The position numbers and the translations under genes are program-made. The notes under the pieces are model-generated. The model was not told the DNA's origin. It searched no databases and was given only the letters and a program-made list of their open reading frames with translations. This document shows positions 50,915 to 59,153 of a DNA stretch of 64,000 nt, piece by piece (position 1 is the stretch's first letter; the number at the start of each line of letters is the position of its first letter). The DNA lies in contig NZ_CP066831.1 of the NCBI RefSeq assembly GCF_016598615.1, positions 8,370,001 through 8,434,000 of the forward strand, written 5' to 3'. The stretch is from Streptomyces liliifuscus (lineage in GTDB: Bacteria > Actinomycetota > Actinomycetes > Streptomycetales > Streptomycetaceae).

Positions 50915-51151
50915 TCAATCGACGTTACAGCGAGTGAGCTGTGTTCCAGGCCGAAGCACCCTCTTTGTGATGACGATGTGATGTGGGATTGCTCTCAGGA
51001 GGGCGTTTATTTCCTTGGATTATGGAATCCCTCGTGCGCTCTTCCTTCCATTCGATTGATCATTCCAATGTGAAGTTTTGGGGCGCTTTTGAATTCGTTC
51101 ACCGAATGCTCGCACGCACTTCTCCGGCTGCTCACCCGCAACCCTGGGTGA
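50915..51151. other. AT-rich gene-free island
   Basis: 237 bp between two minus-strand genes; 50985-51110 is far lower in GC than its surroundings (for example TTTATTTCCTTGGATTATGG). It may hold a promoter, a Lsr2-type binding region or a remnant of acquired DNA. A small open frame at about 51019 is present but has no recognisable product. Confidence 0.5.
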
Positions 51152-52321
51152 TCATGGCGGGCCGGAGCCGTTCAGCCAGAAGGCGCCGTACACCGCCGAG
51201 GCCACCGCCACACCGCCCAGCACCCACGCCGACCTGGAGGTTCGCAGTCCGGCGAGGGCCAGGGCGGGGGGCAGCAGCAGGGGGAAGGCGGGCAGCAGAA
51301 GACGTGGTTTCGAGCCGAAGTAGCTCGACGCGCACAGGGCGAGGGCGGTGACGACCCCCGCGTACACCAGAAGTGGCAGCGGCTGCCGCTGCCGTACGCA
51401 GATCACGTACAGCCAGACCAGCAGGCCCACCCCGATGATCAGCGCCAGTCCGGCGAGGGCCGACGGGAACGACGTGAACTTGTCGGCGACGAAGCGGGCG
51501 AAGGCGTAGCCGCCGTCGAAGCCGTTGCGCCAGCCCGCCTGGACGTCGAGATAGCCCAGCGGGCCCTTCCCCGTGTGACGGCCGACCCACAGGACGTAGC
51601 CGGCGGCGCCGAGAGGCGCGAGCAGCATCGCCAGGGCGCGCCGCCATATCCGCACGCCGGTCGGTGCCGGAACACTCCGCTCCCGTACGAACGAGGCAAT
51701 CGCCGCCACCCAGACGGCCGCGACCACCGCCGCGCCCACCGGGCGGGTCAGGCCGGCCAGCGACGCGAGCAGGCCCGCGGTCAGCCAGCGGCCGGTCAGG
51801 ACCGCGTACAGCGACCAGGCGGCGAGCGCCGTGAACAGTGACTCGCTGTACGCCATCGACTGCACGATGCCGACGGGCAGGACCGCCCACAGCAGCACCG
51901 CGCAGATCCCGGCCCGGCTCCCGTACACATGGTCCGCGACCGCGAAGATCCCCCAGGCCGCGGCGAGCGAGGCCAGCGCGCTGACCAGCAGACCCGCGTC
52001 CGCGTACGAGAGAGGGGTGACCGCCGCGAAGGCCCGCTCCAGCCAGGGCAGCAGCGGGAAGAACGCCAGGTTCGAGTGCACGTCCCCGTTGGGCAGCCGC
52101 ACCTCATAGCCGTAGCCGAGCTCGGCGACCCGCGTGTACCAGAGGGAGTCCCAGCGGGCGGAGAGCAGCTGGTGCGGGCTCTTGTCCCGCGCGGCGCTCC
52201 ACACCGCCAGCGTCACCAGGCCCAGCGCGCGCACCGCCGCGTATCCGAGGAGAGCGGGCGCGGCACGGCGCCAGGCGGGTCCCGCACGGGGCGGCGCGAC
52301 GGGCGTTTCAAGATCGGTCAC
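51152..52321 (-). CDS. PIG-V/mannosyltransferase-like membrane glycosyltransferase
   Basis: 389 residues with about nine or ten transmembrane helices. The GT-C-type first loop contains RWDSLWYTRVAELGYGYE, with acidic residues placed as in PIG-V (dolichol- or polyprenol-phosphate-mannose dependent mannosyltransferases), and HSNLAFFPLLPWLERA follows. It should transfer mannose to a lipid or protein at the outer membrane face. The GTG at 52321 has GATAAT 7 nt upstream on the minus strand (leaderless). The frame continues upstream to 52468 but with a different composition. Confidence 0.82.
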   Translation of the reverse strand: MTDLETPVAPPRAGPAWRRAAPALLGYAAVRALGLVTLAVWSAARDKSPHQLLSARWDSLWYTRVAELGYGYEVRLPNGDVHSNLAFFPLLPWLERAFAAVTPLSYADAGLLVSALASLAAAWGIFAVADHVYGSRAGICAVLLWAVLPVGIVQSMAYSESLFTALAAWSLYAVLTGRWLTAGLLASLAGLTRPVGAAVVAAVWVAAIASFVRERSVPAPTGVRIWRRALAMLLAPLGAAGYVLWVGRHTGKGPLGYLDVQAGWRNGFDGGYAFARFVADKFTSFPSALAGLALIIGVGLLVWLYVICVRQRQPLPLLVYAGVVTALALCASSYFGSKPRLLLPAFPLLLPPALALAGLRTSRSAWVLGGVAVASAVYGAFWLNGSGPP

Positions 52322-52328
52322 GGGCTCG

Positions 52329-52334
52329 ATTATC
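52329..52334 (-). promoter_or_regulatory. -10 element of the PIG-V-like gene
   Basis: The minus strand reads GATAAT (5 of 6 to TATAAT), 7 nt before the GTG at 52321. This is the best -10 in the window and supports a leaderless start there. Confidence 0.55.
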
Positions 52335-52581
52335 GACGCCGCCCGCAACCGGGGACCCAGGCGGGGCGTGCTTGCCGACGGGGGAGCGTGGCGCATGCCA
52401 CACGTGTCTGAAAGGAACGTGAGAGGTCCGCCACCTGTCCTCGGTGGGAACTCGCGTACCCTGACCACTCACTCGCCTTTGTTGCGTGGGTCCGGGACAC
52501 CGCTCCTCCCGGGCCGCAGCCGCAGGGAGTCCCCACCCAGCGGATCCGCCGAACGCGAGGGAACATCTGGGAGGTACGTAC

Positions 52582-54189
52582 ATGTCCGGGACGACCACGG
52601 CCGCTGCGCGTTGCCGTCGGGAGACCGGGGCCGGTGCAAACCGCTGGGTAGTCCTCATCGTCCTCTGCGTCAGCCTGCTGCTCGTCGCCGTCGACGCCAC
52701 CGTGCTGCACGTCGCCGTGCCCGCCGTCACCGAGGACCTCACACCCGGCGCGATAGAGCTGCTCTGGATCGTCGACATCTACCCGCTCGTCTGCGCCTCG
52801 CTGCTGATTCTCTTCGGCACGCTGGGTGACCGCGTCGGCCGCAGACGCGTCCTTCTCCTCGGGTACGCGCTCTTCGGCGTCGCATCCGCCATCGCGGCCC
52901 TCGCCGACAGCGCGCAGGTGCTGATCGCGGCGCGCGCCCTGCTCGGCGTCGGCGGCGCGATGATCATGCCCGCGACGCTGTCGATCCTGCGGCAGGTCTT
53001 TCCCGACCGACGCGAGCGGGCGCTCGCGATCGGCGTCTGGAGTGCTGTCGCCGCGGTCGGCGCGGCCGTCGGACCGCTGCTCGGCGGGTTCCTGCTCGAA
53101 CACTTCTGGTGGGGCTCGGTCTTCCTCATCAACATCCCGCTGATGCTCGTCAGCCTGCCCGTCGGGCGGCTGCTGCTGCCCGAGTCGACCGGTGACGGCG
53201 ACGGGCCGTGGGACGTCGTCGGCGCGCTGATGGCCGCGGCCGGGCTCTTCGGCGTCGTTCTCGGCGTGAAGCGGCTCGGCGGCGGAGAGGCCCCGCTGAG
53301 CGTCTTCACGGCGGTGCCGCTTCTCGTCGGCGCCGGGCTGCTCGTCGCTTTCGTACGGCGACAGCGGCGGCGTCGGCATCCGCTGGTCGACCTGAAGATG
53401 TTCTCGCGGCCGGCTTTCAGCACGTCCGTGGGGTGCATCGTGCTCGCGATGCTCGCGCTCGTCGGTCTTGAGCTGATCGCCGCGCAGTATCTCCAGCTCG
53501 TGCTGGAGCTCTCTCCGCTGGAGACCGGGCTGCGGCTGCTGCCGCTGACCATCGCCGCGATGGCCGCGGGGCTCGTCGGGGCGAAGCTGTTGCAGCGGTT
53601 CGGGCCGCGGACCATGGTCTGTGCCGGGTTCTGTCTCACCGCCGCGGCGGTGATCATGCTGACGGGGATGGGGAGCCACGACAACGCTCCGCTGCTGCTG
53701 ACCGGGTTCGTGCTGCTCGGGTTCGGGCTCGAGGTGACGCTCTTCGGGGCGTACGAGTCGATGCTGAGCGAGGCTCCGCAGGAGCAGGCCGGTGGGGCCG
53801 CGGCGATCGGTGAGACGTCGTACCAGCTAGGGGCCGGGATCGGGATCGCGCTGCTCGGGAGTGTGATGAACGCGGCGTACTCGCCCGGACTGGCGTCCGT
53901 TCCGGGAGTCTCTGCCGGGGAGTCCGCTGCGGCTCGGCATTCCCTGGGGGAGGCGTATGAAGTTGCTGGGGAGTTGGGTGGGGGGCCCGGGGAGGCGTTG
54001 CGGCATGCGGCGCGGCATGCGTTTGTGCATGGGCTGCATGTGACGTTGCTGGTGAGTGCGGGGTTGTTGTTGCTGGGGGCGGTGATGGCTCTGCGGTTGC
54101 CTCGGGGGATGGAGTGTGGGGCGGCCGGGGTTGAGGTGCCTGGGCCTCGGGAGGCGGAGTCTTCGTTGCGGGTGGAGTCTGTCGGCTGA
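52582..54189 (+). CDS. MFS transporter, DHA2 (14-TM, EmrB/QacA) type
   Basis: 535-residue drug/proton antiporter of the DHA2 group, with about 14 transmembrane helices. Motif A-like GTLGDRVGRRRVLLLGYALF is near residue 75, and the motif C-like region VGAAVGPLLGGFLLEHFWWG near 155 marks an exporter. GGGAGG precedes the ATG. The substrate cannot be told from the sequence; QacA/SmvA-like members export cationic dyes and disinfectants. No regulator gene is adjacent. The last 250 bp of the gene are strikingly G- and T-rich on the coding strand. Confidence 0.88.
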   Translation: MSGTTTAAARCRRETGAGANRWVVLIVLCVSLLLVAVDATVLHVAVPAVTEDLTPGAIELLWIVDIYPLVCASLLILFGTLGDRVGRRRVLLLGYALFGVASAIAALADSAQVLIAARALLGVGGAMIMPATLSILRQVFPDRRERALAIGVWSAVAAVGAAVGPLLGGFLLEHFWWGSVFLINIPLMLVSLPVGRLLLPESTGDGDGPWDVVGALMAAAGLFGVVLGVKRLGGGEAPLSVFTAVPLLVGAGLLVAFVRRQRRRRHPLVDLKMFSRPAFSTSVGCIVLAMLALVGLELIAAQYLQLVLELSPLETGLRLLPLTIAAMAAGLVGAKLLQRFGPRTMVCAGFCLTAAAVIMLTGMGSHDNAPLLLTGFVLLGFGLEVTLFGAYESMLSEAPQEQAGGAAAIGETSYQLGAGIGIALLGSVMNAAYSPGLASVPGVSAGESAAARHSLGEAYEVAGELGGGPGEALRHAARHAFVHGLHVTLLVSAGLLLLGAVMALRLPRGMECGAAGVEVPGPREAESSLRVESVG

Positions 54190-54431
54190 CTGTTCGGTGT
54201 GGCTGCGCTTTCATGCCTTTCCCGCCCGCACCGCCCGTTGAGCCCGCCTTTCCTGTGCGGGTTTCCTGTGGGGCTACTCGCCGTCGGCGCCCGCGGGGCC
54301 GTACGGGGTGAAGCCCCCGCTGTCGCGGCCCCTGCCGTGTGAAGTTGGTCTGGACGTGGGCGACACTGCGTCGTAGCGTCGGGCTCTGCCCGTGGTTAAC
54401 AGTGCTAGTTTTTGTGCCGGAGGCCTCTGCC
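54190..54431 (+). other. Intergenic region before the acyl-CoA dehydrogenase gene
   Basis: A CCCGCAC (54225-54231) / GTGCGGG (54255-54261) hairpin followed by TTTCC may terminate the MFS gene. The lower-GC GGTTAACAGTGCTAGTTTTTG at about 54395-54415 probably carries the promoter of the next gene. GGAGG near 54419 is its SD. Confidence 0.5.
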
Positions 54432-55652
54432 ATGTCTGCTTCCTCGTCCTCTGCCTCGCCCTCTTCACGTTCCTCGAAGTTGCCGCCGTTCGATCCCGCC
54501 GATCCCCTCGGCGTCGACGACCTGTTGAGTGCGGAGGATCTGGCGGTCCGGGGAACCGTGCGGGCGTGGGCGGCGGATCGGGTGCTGCCGTATGTGGCCG
54601 AGTGGTACGAGAAGGGTGAACTGCCCGGGATCCGGGAGTTGGCGCGGGAGTTGGGGGAGATCGGCGCGCTGGGGATGTCGCTCGACGGGTACGGGTGTGC
54701 CGGGGCCTCCGCCGTGCAGTACGGGCTCGCCTGTCTGGAGCTGGAGGCCGCCGACTCGGGGATCAGGTCGCTCGTCTCGGTGCAGGGATCGCTCGCGATG
54801 TACGCCATCCACCGTTTCGGGAGCGAGGAGCAGAAGCAGACGTGGCTGCCGAGGATGGCCGCCGGTGAGGTCATCGGCTGCTTCGGGCTCACCGAGCCCG
54901 ATCACGGATCCGATCCCGGGGGCATGCGTACCTACGCCAAGCGGGACGGCGGGGACTGGGTTCTCACCGGGCGGAAGATGTGGATCACCAACGGGTCCGT
55001 GGCGGGCGTCGCCGTCGTGTGGGCCCGGACCGATGACGGGATCCGCGGGTTCGTCGTGCCCACCGACCGTCCCGGGTTCTCCGCGCCCGAGATCAAGCAC
55101 AAGTGGTCACTGCGCGCCTCGGTCACCAGCGAGTTGGTGCTCGACGGGGTGCGGCTGCCCGCAGACGCGGTTCTGCCGGAGGTCACCGGGCTCAAGGGGC
55201 CGCTCAGCTGTCTTTCGCATGCCCGGTACGGGATCGTGTGGGGCTCGATGGGCGCCGCGCGGTCCAGTTTCGAGGCTGCGGTCGAGTACGCCAAGACGCG
55301 CGAGCAGTTCGGGCGGCCCATCGGCGGATTCCAGCTCACCCAGGCAAAACTCGCCGACATGGCGGTCGAACTGCACAAGGGGATTCTGCTCGCCCATCAC
55401 CTCGGGCGGCGCATGGACGCGGGACGGCTGCGTCCCGAACAGGTCAGCTTCGGCAAGCTCAACAACGTACGAGAAGCGATCGACATCTGCCGTACGGCGC
55501 GGACGATTCTCGGCGCCAACGGAATCTCGCTCGAATACCCCGTGATGCGGCACGCCACGAATCTCGAGTCGGTGCTGACGTACGAAGGCACCGTCGAGAT
55601 GCACCAGTTGGTACTGGGCAAGGCGCTCACCGGTCTCGACGCGTTCCGGTAG
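54432..55652 (+). CDS. Acyl-CoA dehydrogenase, glutaryl-CoA-dehydrogenase-like
   Basis: 406-residue FAD acyl-CoA dehydrogenase. The all-alpha and beta domains carry CFGLTEPDHGSDPGGM and WVLTGRKMWITNGSVA; the C-terminal four-helix domain has YAKTREQFGRPIGGFQLTQAKLADM and a catalytic Glu in LTYEGTVEMHQLVLGKALTG. The REQFGRPIGGFQLTQ block and the TYEGT-x-x-MH arrangement are typical of the glutaryl-CoA dehydrogenase subgroup (oxidative decarboxylation to crotonyl-CoA in lysine/tryptophan degradation), but activity is not proven. GGAGG precedes the ATG. Confidence 0.87.
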   Translation: MSASSSSASPSSRSSKLPPFDPADPLGVDDLLSAEDLAVRGTVRAWAADRVLPYVAEWYEKGELPGIRELARELGEIGALGMSLDGYGCAGASAVQYGLACLELEAADSGIRSLVSVQGSLAMYAIHRFGSEEQKQTWLPRMAAGEVIGCFGLTEPDHGSDPGGMRTYAKRDGGDWVLTGRKMWITNGSVAGVAVVWARTDDGIRGFVVPTDRPGFSAPEIKHKWSLRASVTSELVLDGVRLPADAVLPEVTGLKGPLSCLSHARYGIVWGSMGAARSSFEAAVEYAKTREQFGRPIGGFQLTQAKLADMAVELHKGILLAHHLGRRMDAGRLRPEQVSFGKLNNVREAIDICRTARTILGANGISLEYPVMRHATNLESVLTYEGTVEMHQLVLGKALTGLDAFR

Positions 55653-55701
55653 GCGAGTTCCTACCGCGGCGCCGAGAGGCGGGCCCGGTGAGCGGCCCTG
55701 C

Positions 55702-56145
55702 TCAGCTCTGGTTGAAGAAGCCGTCCGCGCGGCGGGCGGCGGGCTCCCCGCTGACGATTTCGGTGTCGGCGGGGGTCAGCAGGAAAACCCGGTTCGACAC
55801 ACGCTCGATCGAGCCGCGCAGGCCGAAGATCAGGCCGGCCGCGAAGTCGACGACGCGCTTGGCGTCGGCCGCCTCCATGGCCGTGAGGTTCATGATGACG
55901 GGAACGCCGTCGCGGAAGAGCTCGCCGATGCCACGGGCGTCCCGGAAGCTGTCCGGGGTGACCGTGCCGATCCGGCGGCCCTTCTCCTCGGCCGCTTCCG
56001 ACGCCACCTTCACACGCGGGTCCGTGACCCAGGCATCCCTGGCTCCGGTCTCGGACCCTTCTGCGTAATCGTCGTCGTAGTAACGCTCGTCATCGTTGTC
56101 GTCGACGAGGCCAAGCCAGGCACTCGCCTTGCGCACCGATCCCAT
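55702..56145 (-). CDS. sflA: SepF-like cell division protein (SflA type)
   Basis: 147 residues of the SepF family, outside the division cluster. An N-terminal amphipathic segment (MGSVRKASAWLGLVDDNDDE) that could bind membrane is followed by an acidic linker and a SepF core (TVTPDSFRDARGIGELFRDG; VIMNLTAMEAADAKRVVDFAAG), ending in GFFNQS. In S. coelicolor the paralogues SflA and SflB keep FtsZ and DivIVA from mislocalising and limit branching; the isolated genomic setting fits SflA. GAGGAGG lies 6 nt upstream of the ATG. The neighbouring DUF5685-like gene is divergent. Confidence 0.8.
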   Translation of the reverse strand: MGSVRKASAWLGLVDDNDDERYYDDDYAEGSETGARDAWVTDPRVKVASEAAEEKGRRIGTVTPDSFRDARGIGELFRDGVPVIMNLTAMEAADAKRVVDFAAGLIFGLRGSIERVSNRVFLLTPADTEIVSGEPAARRADGFFNQS

Positions 56146-56434
56146 GGACGCCTCCTCTCACAGCGGTCTTTCTTTTCTCCGCATCCCCATGGTCGTGCAT
56201 GATGCGGATGTCGCGCCAAGGGGATAGACGCCGCGCGGGGGTTTCGTGACGGTACTGGTGCACAGCGAATTCGTCGAGAGGCCGCGTACCCCAAGGGTCG
56301 TGCCGTACACCGCTGCTGACTGAGAGTGAAATATGATTCTTCACGGCGGACGGGTGACGGCTGGGGCGTACGGGTGAACGGGGTGGTCGGTACGATGCCG
56401 CAGCTCAACGTCGTACACACCACGGGGGATCGTC
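56146..56434. promoter_or_regulatory. Divergent promoter region of sflA and the DUF5685-like gene
   Basis: TATGAT (56332-56337), a near-consensus -10, lies within a GTGAA...TTCAC dyad (56326-56344). CCGCATC (56179-56185) and GATGCGG (56201-56207) form a hairpin in the sflA leader. No regulator could be assigned. Confidence 0.4.
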
Positions 56435-57607
56435 GTGTTCGGAATCGTCAGGCCATGCACTCATCGGCTCGGAGAAAGCCTCAAAACCCAATGGATGGCG
56501 CATTTGTGCGGGCTGTGTCTCGCACTTCGCGGGGATCACGGACAGTTCGCACGGGTCGTCACGAACTACGACGGCTTGCTGATATCGGTTCTGACGGAGG
56601 CTCAGGCCGATCGCGCCACAGGATGGCGGCGCACCGCGGGGCCCTGTCCATTGCGCGGAATGCGGAGCGCCTCGGTGGCCCAGGGTGAGGGAGCCCGGCT
56701 CGCCGCCGCCGTCTCGCTGGTGCTCGCCTCCGCGAAGATGCGCGATCACATGGCCGACGGGGACGGACTGTTGGCCCGTCGGCCGGTGGCACTCGCGGCC
56801 CGCAGGGTCGCCACGAACTGGGGGCGGGCGGGTGCCCGTACGGGTTCCGCCGTCGGCTTCGACACCGCCGTACTGGTCGACGCCGTGGACCGGCAGGTGG
56901 GCATCGAGGCGCTCGCCGGGCCCGGCACCCCGCTGCTGACCGTCACCGAGCCGACCGAGACCGCGACCGCCGCGGCCTTCGCGCACACCGCGATCCTGGC
57001 CGGACGGCCCGGCAACGCGGAGCCGCTCGCCGAGGCCGGCCGGCTCTTCGGACGGCTCGCGCACCTGCTGGACGCCGTGGAGGACAGGGAAACTGACGCC
57101 GCGTCGGGTGCCTGGAATCCACTGACCGCCACCGGTACCTCCCTGCCGGAGGCCCGGCGGCTCGCCGACGACGCGCTGCACGGGATACGGCTCGCGCTGC
57201 AGGACGCGGAGTTCACGGACGCGAAGCTGGCGCATGTGCTGCTCGCCCATGAACTGCGCAACTCGGTGGACCGTGCCTTCGGCACCTCCTCCTGCTCGCA
57301 CCGGGGGGCCGAGCTGTACGGGCCGCCGCCGGGCAACCCGTACGCACCCTCCGGGCCCGGCGCCCCTCCGCCCCCTCCCGAGCCGCCACGCCGTGACCGG
57401 CGCGGACTCCTCGCGGGCTGCGCCGTCTGGATGGGTCTGGCCTGTACGTGCCAGATGTGCTGCTGCGAGTACGACGACCCGTGGAGCGGGGAACGCAAGG
57501 AGGGCATCTGCCGGCGGTGCGACAACTGCGACGACTGCTGCGACGGCTGTGACTGCTGCGGGAACTGCTGTGACGGGTGCGGCTGCGATTGCGGCTGCAA
57601 CTGCTGA
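56435..57607 (+). CDS. DUF5685-like protein with an extreme cysteine-rich C-terminus
   Basis: 390 residues. Residues about 1-285 form an all-helical domain beginning GLCLALRGDHGQFARVVTNY and YDGLLISVLTEAQ, with an early CGLC and a CPLRGM motif; I associate this with DUF5685. A Pro-rich linker (about 292-325) precedes a tail of about 63 residues carrying 21 Cys in C-x-C, C-x-x-C and CC patterns (QMCCCEYDD; RRCDNCDDCCDGCDCCG), resembling a metallothionein or metal-cluster module. There is no signal peptide. Divergent from sflA. Function unknown; metal binding or redox sensing is inference. Confidence 0.8.
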   Translation: MFGIVRPCTHRLGESLKTQWMAHLCGLCLALRGDHGQFARVVTNYDGLLISVLTEAQADRATGWRRTAGPCPLRGMRSASVAQGEGARLAAAVSLVLASAKMRDHMADGDGLLARRPVALAARRVATNWGRAGARTGSAVGFDTAVLVDAVDRQVGIEALAGPGTPLLTVTEPTETATAAAFAHTAILAGRPGNAEPLAEAGRLFGRLAHLLDAVEDRETDAASGAWNPLTATGTSLPEARRLADDALHGIRLALQDAEFTDAKLAHVLLAHELRNSVDRAFGTSSCSHRGAELYGPPPGNPYAPSGPGAPPPPPEPPRRDRRGLLAGCAVWMGLACTCQMCCCEYDDPWSGERKEGICRRCDNCDDCCDGCDCCGNCCDGCGCDCGCNC

Positions 57608-57621
57608 CTCACCTGTTCGTC

Positions 57622-57654
57622 ACCGTCGGGCCTGACGGCCTCGGGCCCGACGGT
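57622..57654. terminator. 11-bp perfect bidirectional hairpin
   Basis: ACCGTCGGGCC (57622-57632) pairs with GGCCCGACGGT (57644-57654) around 11 nt, between the convergent DUF5685-like and binding-protein genes. Confidence 0.8.
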
Positions 57655-57700
57655 CTCGGGCTGGCGGTCTCGGCCTGGCGGAGTCAGGCTTGACGGCCGG

Positions 57701-58648
57701 TCAGTCCTTGAGTTCCGGCGGTGAGATCTCCGACTTCTCGATCGCCGAGCCGGTCGTGCCCCACTTCTTGAGGATCCGGTCGTACGTGCCGTCCGCGATG
57801 AGCTTGTTCACCGCGGCCTGGAACGCGGGGGCCAGTTTCGTGCCCTTCTTGAAGGCGAAGCCGACGTCGAGACGGTGGAACTCGTTGAGGAACTTCAGCC
57901 CTTCCTGCTGGGCGACGGCATAGCGCAGTCCGTTGATGGTGCTCATCACGATGTCGCTGCGGCCCTGCTGGAGCGAGGACCAGATGGCGCCCTGCTCGTT
58001 GTAGGTCTGCACCTTGTACGCCTTCTTGCCGGCGTCGGAGCAGACGTGCTTGTTCTCCTCCAGCGTGGCCTCGAAGGTGGTGCCGGCCCCGGTCGCGACG
58101 TTCAGGCCGCACAGCTGGGCGAGGTCGGTGACCTTGTGCAGCTTGCTGTCCTCCCGGGTGGCGAAGCCCTGGCCGTCGTTGATGTAGGTCACGAAGTCGA
58201 TGGTCCCGCGGCGCTCGTCGGTGACGCCGAAGTTGCCGACGCCGACGTCGTACTTGCCGCTGTCGAGCGCCGGGAGGATCGCCTCGAAGCTCGCGGCCTC
58301 CCGCTTGAGCTCGATGCCGAGGACCTTCGCGACGGCGGCCGCGAAGTCGACGTCCTGGCCCGCCAGGGTCTTGCCGTCCTCCAGATAGCCGGTGCCGGGC
58401 GGGGTCCCGCCGACGCTGACGGCGAGGGTGAGCGAGTCGGTGCCCGCGGGGAGCAGCTTCGCGGCGGAGGCGTCCGTCCTGAGAGACGAGACGACGTCCG
58501 TCGTCGGGATCTTCTGGGACGCGGCCGCGGCCTGGGTGTCACTTCCGCCGTCGGTGCCGGATCCGCATGCGGTGAGCAGCAGTGCCGCGGAAGTGATCAG
58601 GGCGAAGGGGATGAAAAGGGTACGGCGGGGCCGTGAGGGCGTACTCAT
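57701..58648 (-). CDS. Family-3 (polar amino acid type) ABC substrate-binding lipoprotein
   Basis: 315 residues. Basic N-terminus, hydrophobic helix and lipobox LLLTACGS predict a lipid anchor at Cys28 or so. The mature protein is a family-3 solute-binding protein: DVDFAAAVAKVLGIELKRE, FEAILPALDSGKYDVGVGN with the ligand-binding Asp/Arg environment, and IVMSTINGLRYAVAQQE. AGGAG lies 11 nt upstream of the ATG and can pair with CTCCT just upstream. The gene is preceded on its strand by a leader peptide ending in Cys, so cyst(e)ine or another sulfur compound is the best guess for its ligand. No permease follows it; the divergent operon supplies two. Confidence 0.9.
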   Translation of the reverse strand: MSTPSRPRRTLFIPFALITSAALLLTACGSGTDGGSDTQAAAASQKIPTTDVVSSLRTDASAAKLLPAGTDSLTLAVSVGGTPPGTGYLEDGKTLAGQDVDFAAAVAKVLGIELKREAASFEAILPALDSGKYDVGVGNFGVTDERRGTIDFVTYINDGQGFATREDSKLHKVTDLAQLCGLNVATGAGTTFEATLEENKHVCSDAGKKAYKVQTYNEQGAIWSSLQQGRSDIVMSTINGLRYAVAQQEGLKFLNEFHRLDVGFAFKKGTKLAPAFQAAVNKLIADGTYDRILKKWGTTGSAIEKSEISPPELKD

Positions 58649-58811
58649 GGCGTACGGATCTCCTGGGCAGAGGAGTGACTCTCCCGGCGAGGACGGCGGA
58701 CGGGAGAGGAAGGAAAAGAGGAAGAAGACGGGAAGGGAGCTGGGAAGCGAGAGGGGAGGGGTGCGCGTGTGAAGGCGTGGAGAAGGTGGAGAAAGGTGGG
58801 AAACGCAGAAG
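58649..58811 (-). promoter_or_regulatory. C-rich, G-poor leader with SD-sequestering hairpin
   Basis: On the minus strand 58811-58685 is a long pyrimidine tract (for example CTTCTTCCTCTTTTCCTTCC) with little G, the character of a Rho loading site. Near the gene, CTCCT (complement of 58671-58675) can pair with the SD AGGAG (complement of 58660-58664) around 6 nt. Both fit attenuation of the binding-protein gene. Confidence 0.55.
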
Positions 58812-58838
58812 GCGCCCGCCCATGAAGGGCTCGGGCGC
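58812..58838 (-). terminator. Hairpin just after the leader peptide
   Basis: GCGCCCG (58812-58818) pairs with CGGGCGC (58832-58838), with an inner CCC/GGG pair. It begins 13 nt after the leader peptide's stop on the minus strand, where an attenuator would lie. Confidence 0.6.
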
Positions 58839-58851
58839 GCAGGGGGTCAGC

Positions 58852-58923
58852 TCAACAGGAAGAGGACCACACTCGACCGAAGTCGATGTGGGAGCGCTTG
58901 ACCAGCCACTGCTGCGGATGCAT
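58852..58923 (-). CDS. Cysteine-type leader peptide
   Basis: A 23-codon reading frame upstream of the binding-protein gene. It starts MHPQQW, contains the RSHIDFGRV block and ends WSSSC. This fits the short actinobacterial leader peptides with an R-x-HID-x-x-RV pattern and terminal Ser/Cys, found ahead of sulfur-metabolism genes. TTGACG (minus strand, 58959-58954), 17 nt, TCCACT and 7 nt precede the ATG, so the message may be leaderless; no SD is visible. Ribosome stalling at the terminal Cys when cysteinyl-tRNA is scarce would let RNA polymerase pass the hairpin and C-rich region. The peptide itself probably has no other role. Confidence 0.75.
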   Translation of the reverse strand: MHPQQWLVKRSHIDFGRVWSSSC

Positions 58924-58995
58924 GGGAGCAAGTGGAACAGGCATCCGGTTTGGCGTCAACTGGCGTGAGACGTACGGCTCACAGTGTGGACGGCC

Positions 58996-59026
58996 TTGAC
59001 AGCGAGGGGAAACGCACCCGTACTCT
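58996..59026 (+). promoter_or_regulatory. Candidate promoter of the sulfur/amino-acid transport operon
   Basis: TTGACA (58996-59001, perfect -35), 19-nt spacer (18 if GTACTC is used) and TACTCT (59021-59026). It faces away from the leader peptide's promoter, leaving about 70 bp shared between the two. Confidence 0.5.
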
Positions 59027-59153
59027 CGGTGGACGGCCCTGCTGAGGGGCTCGGCCGTACACGCCGTACGACGCCCTCGTGGCGTCGTACGTTCCGCGTG
59101 ACCCGTGTGAAGGCACCACCCGTGTTCGACTCGACGTATCACGGAGCCTTCGC

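Noticed and set aside
50983..51351. Small gene in the AT-rich island
   Set aside because: The frame runs antisense into the PIG-V-like gene, lacks an SD and has no recognisable product.
54274..54468. 64-codon minus-strand frame before the acyl-CoA dehydrogenase gene
   Set aside because: It overlaps the start of that gene and its likely promoter; no supporting SD or family.
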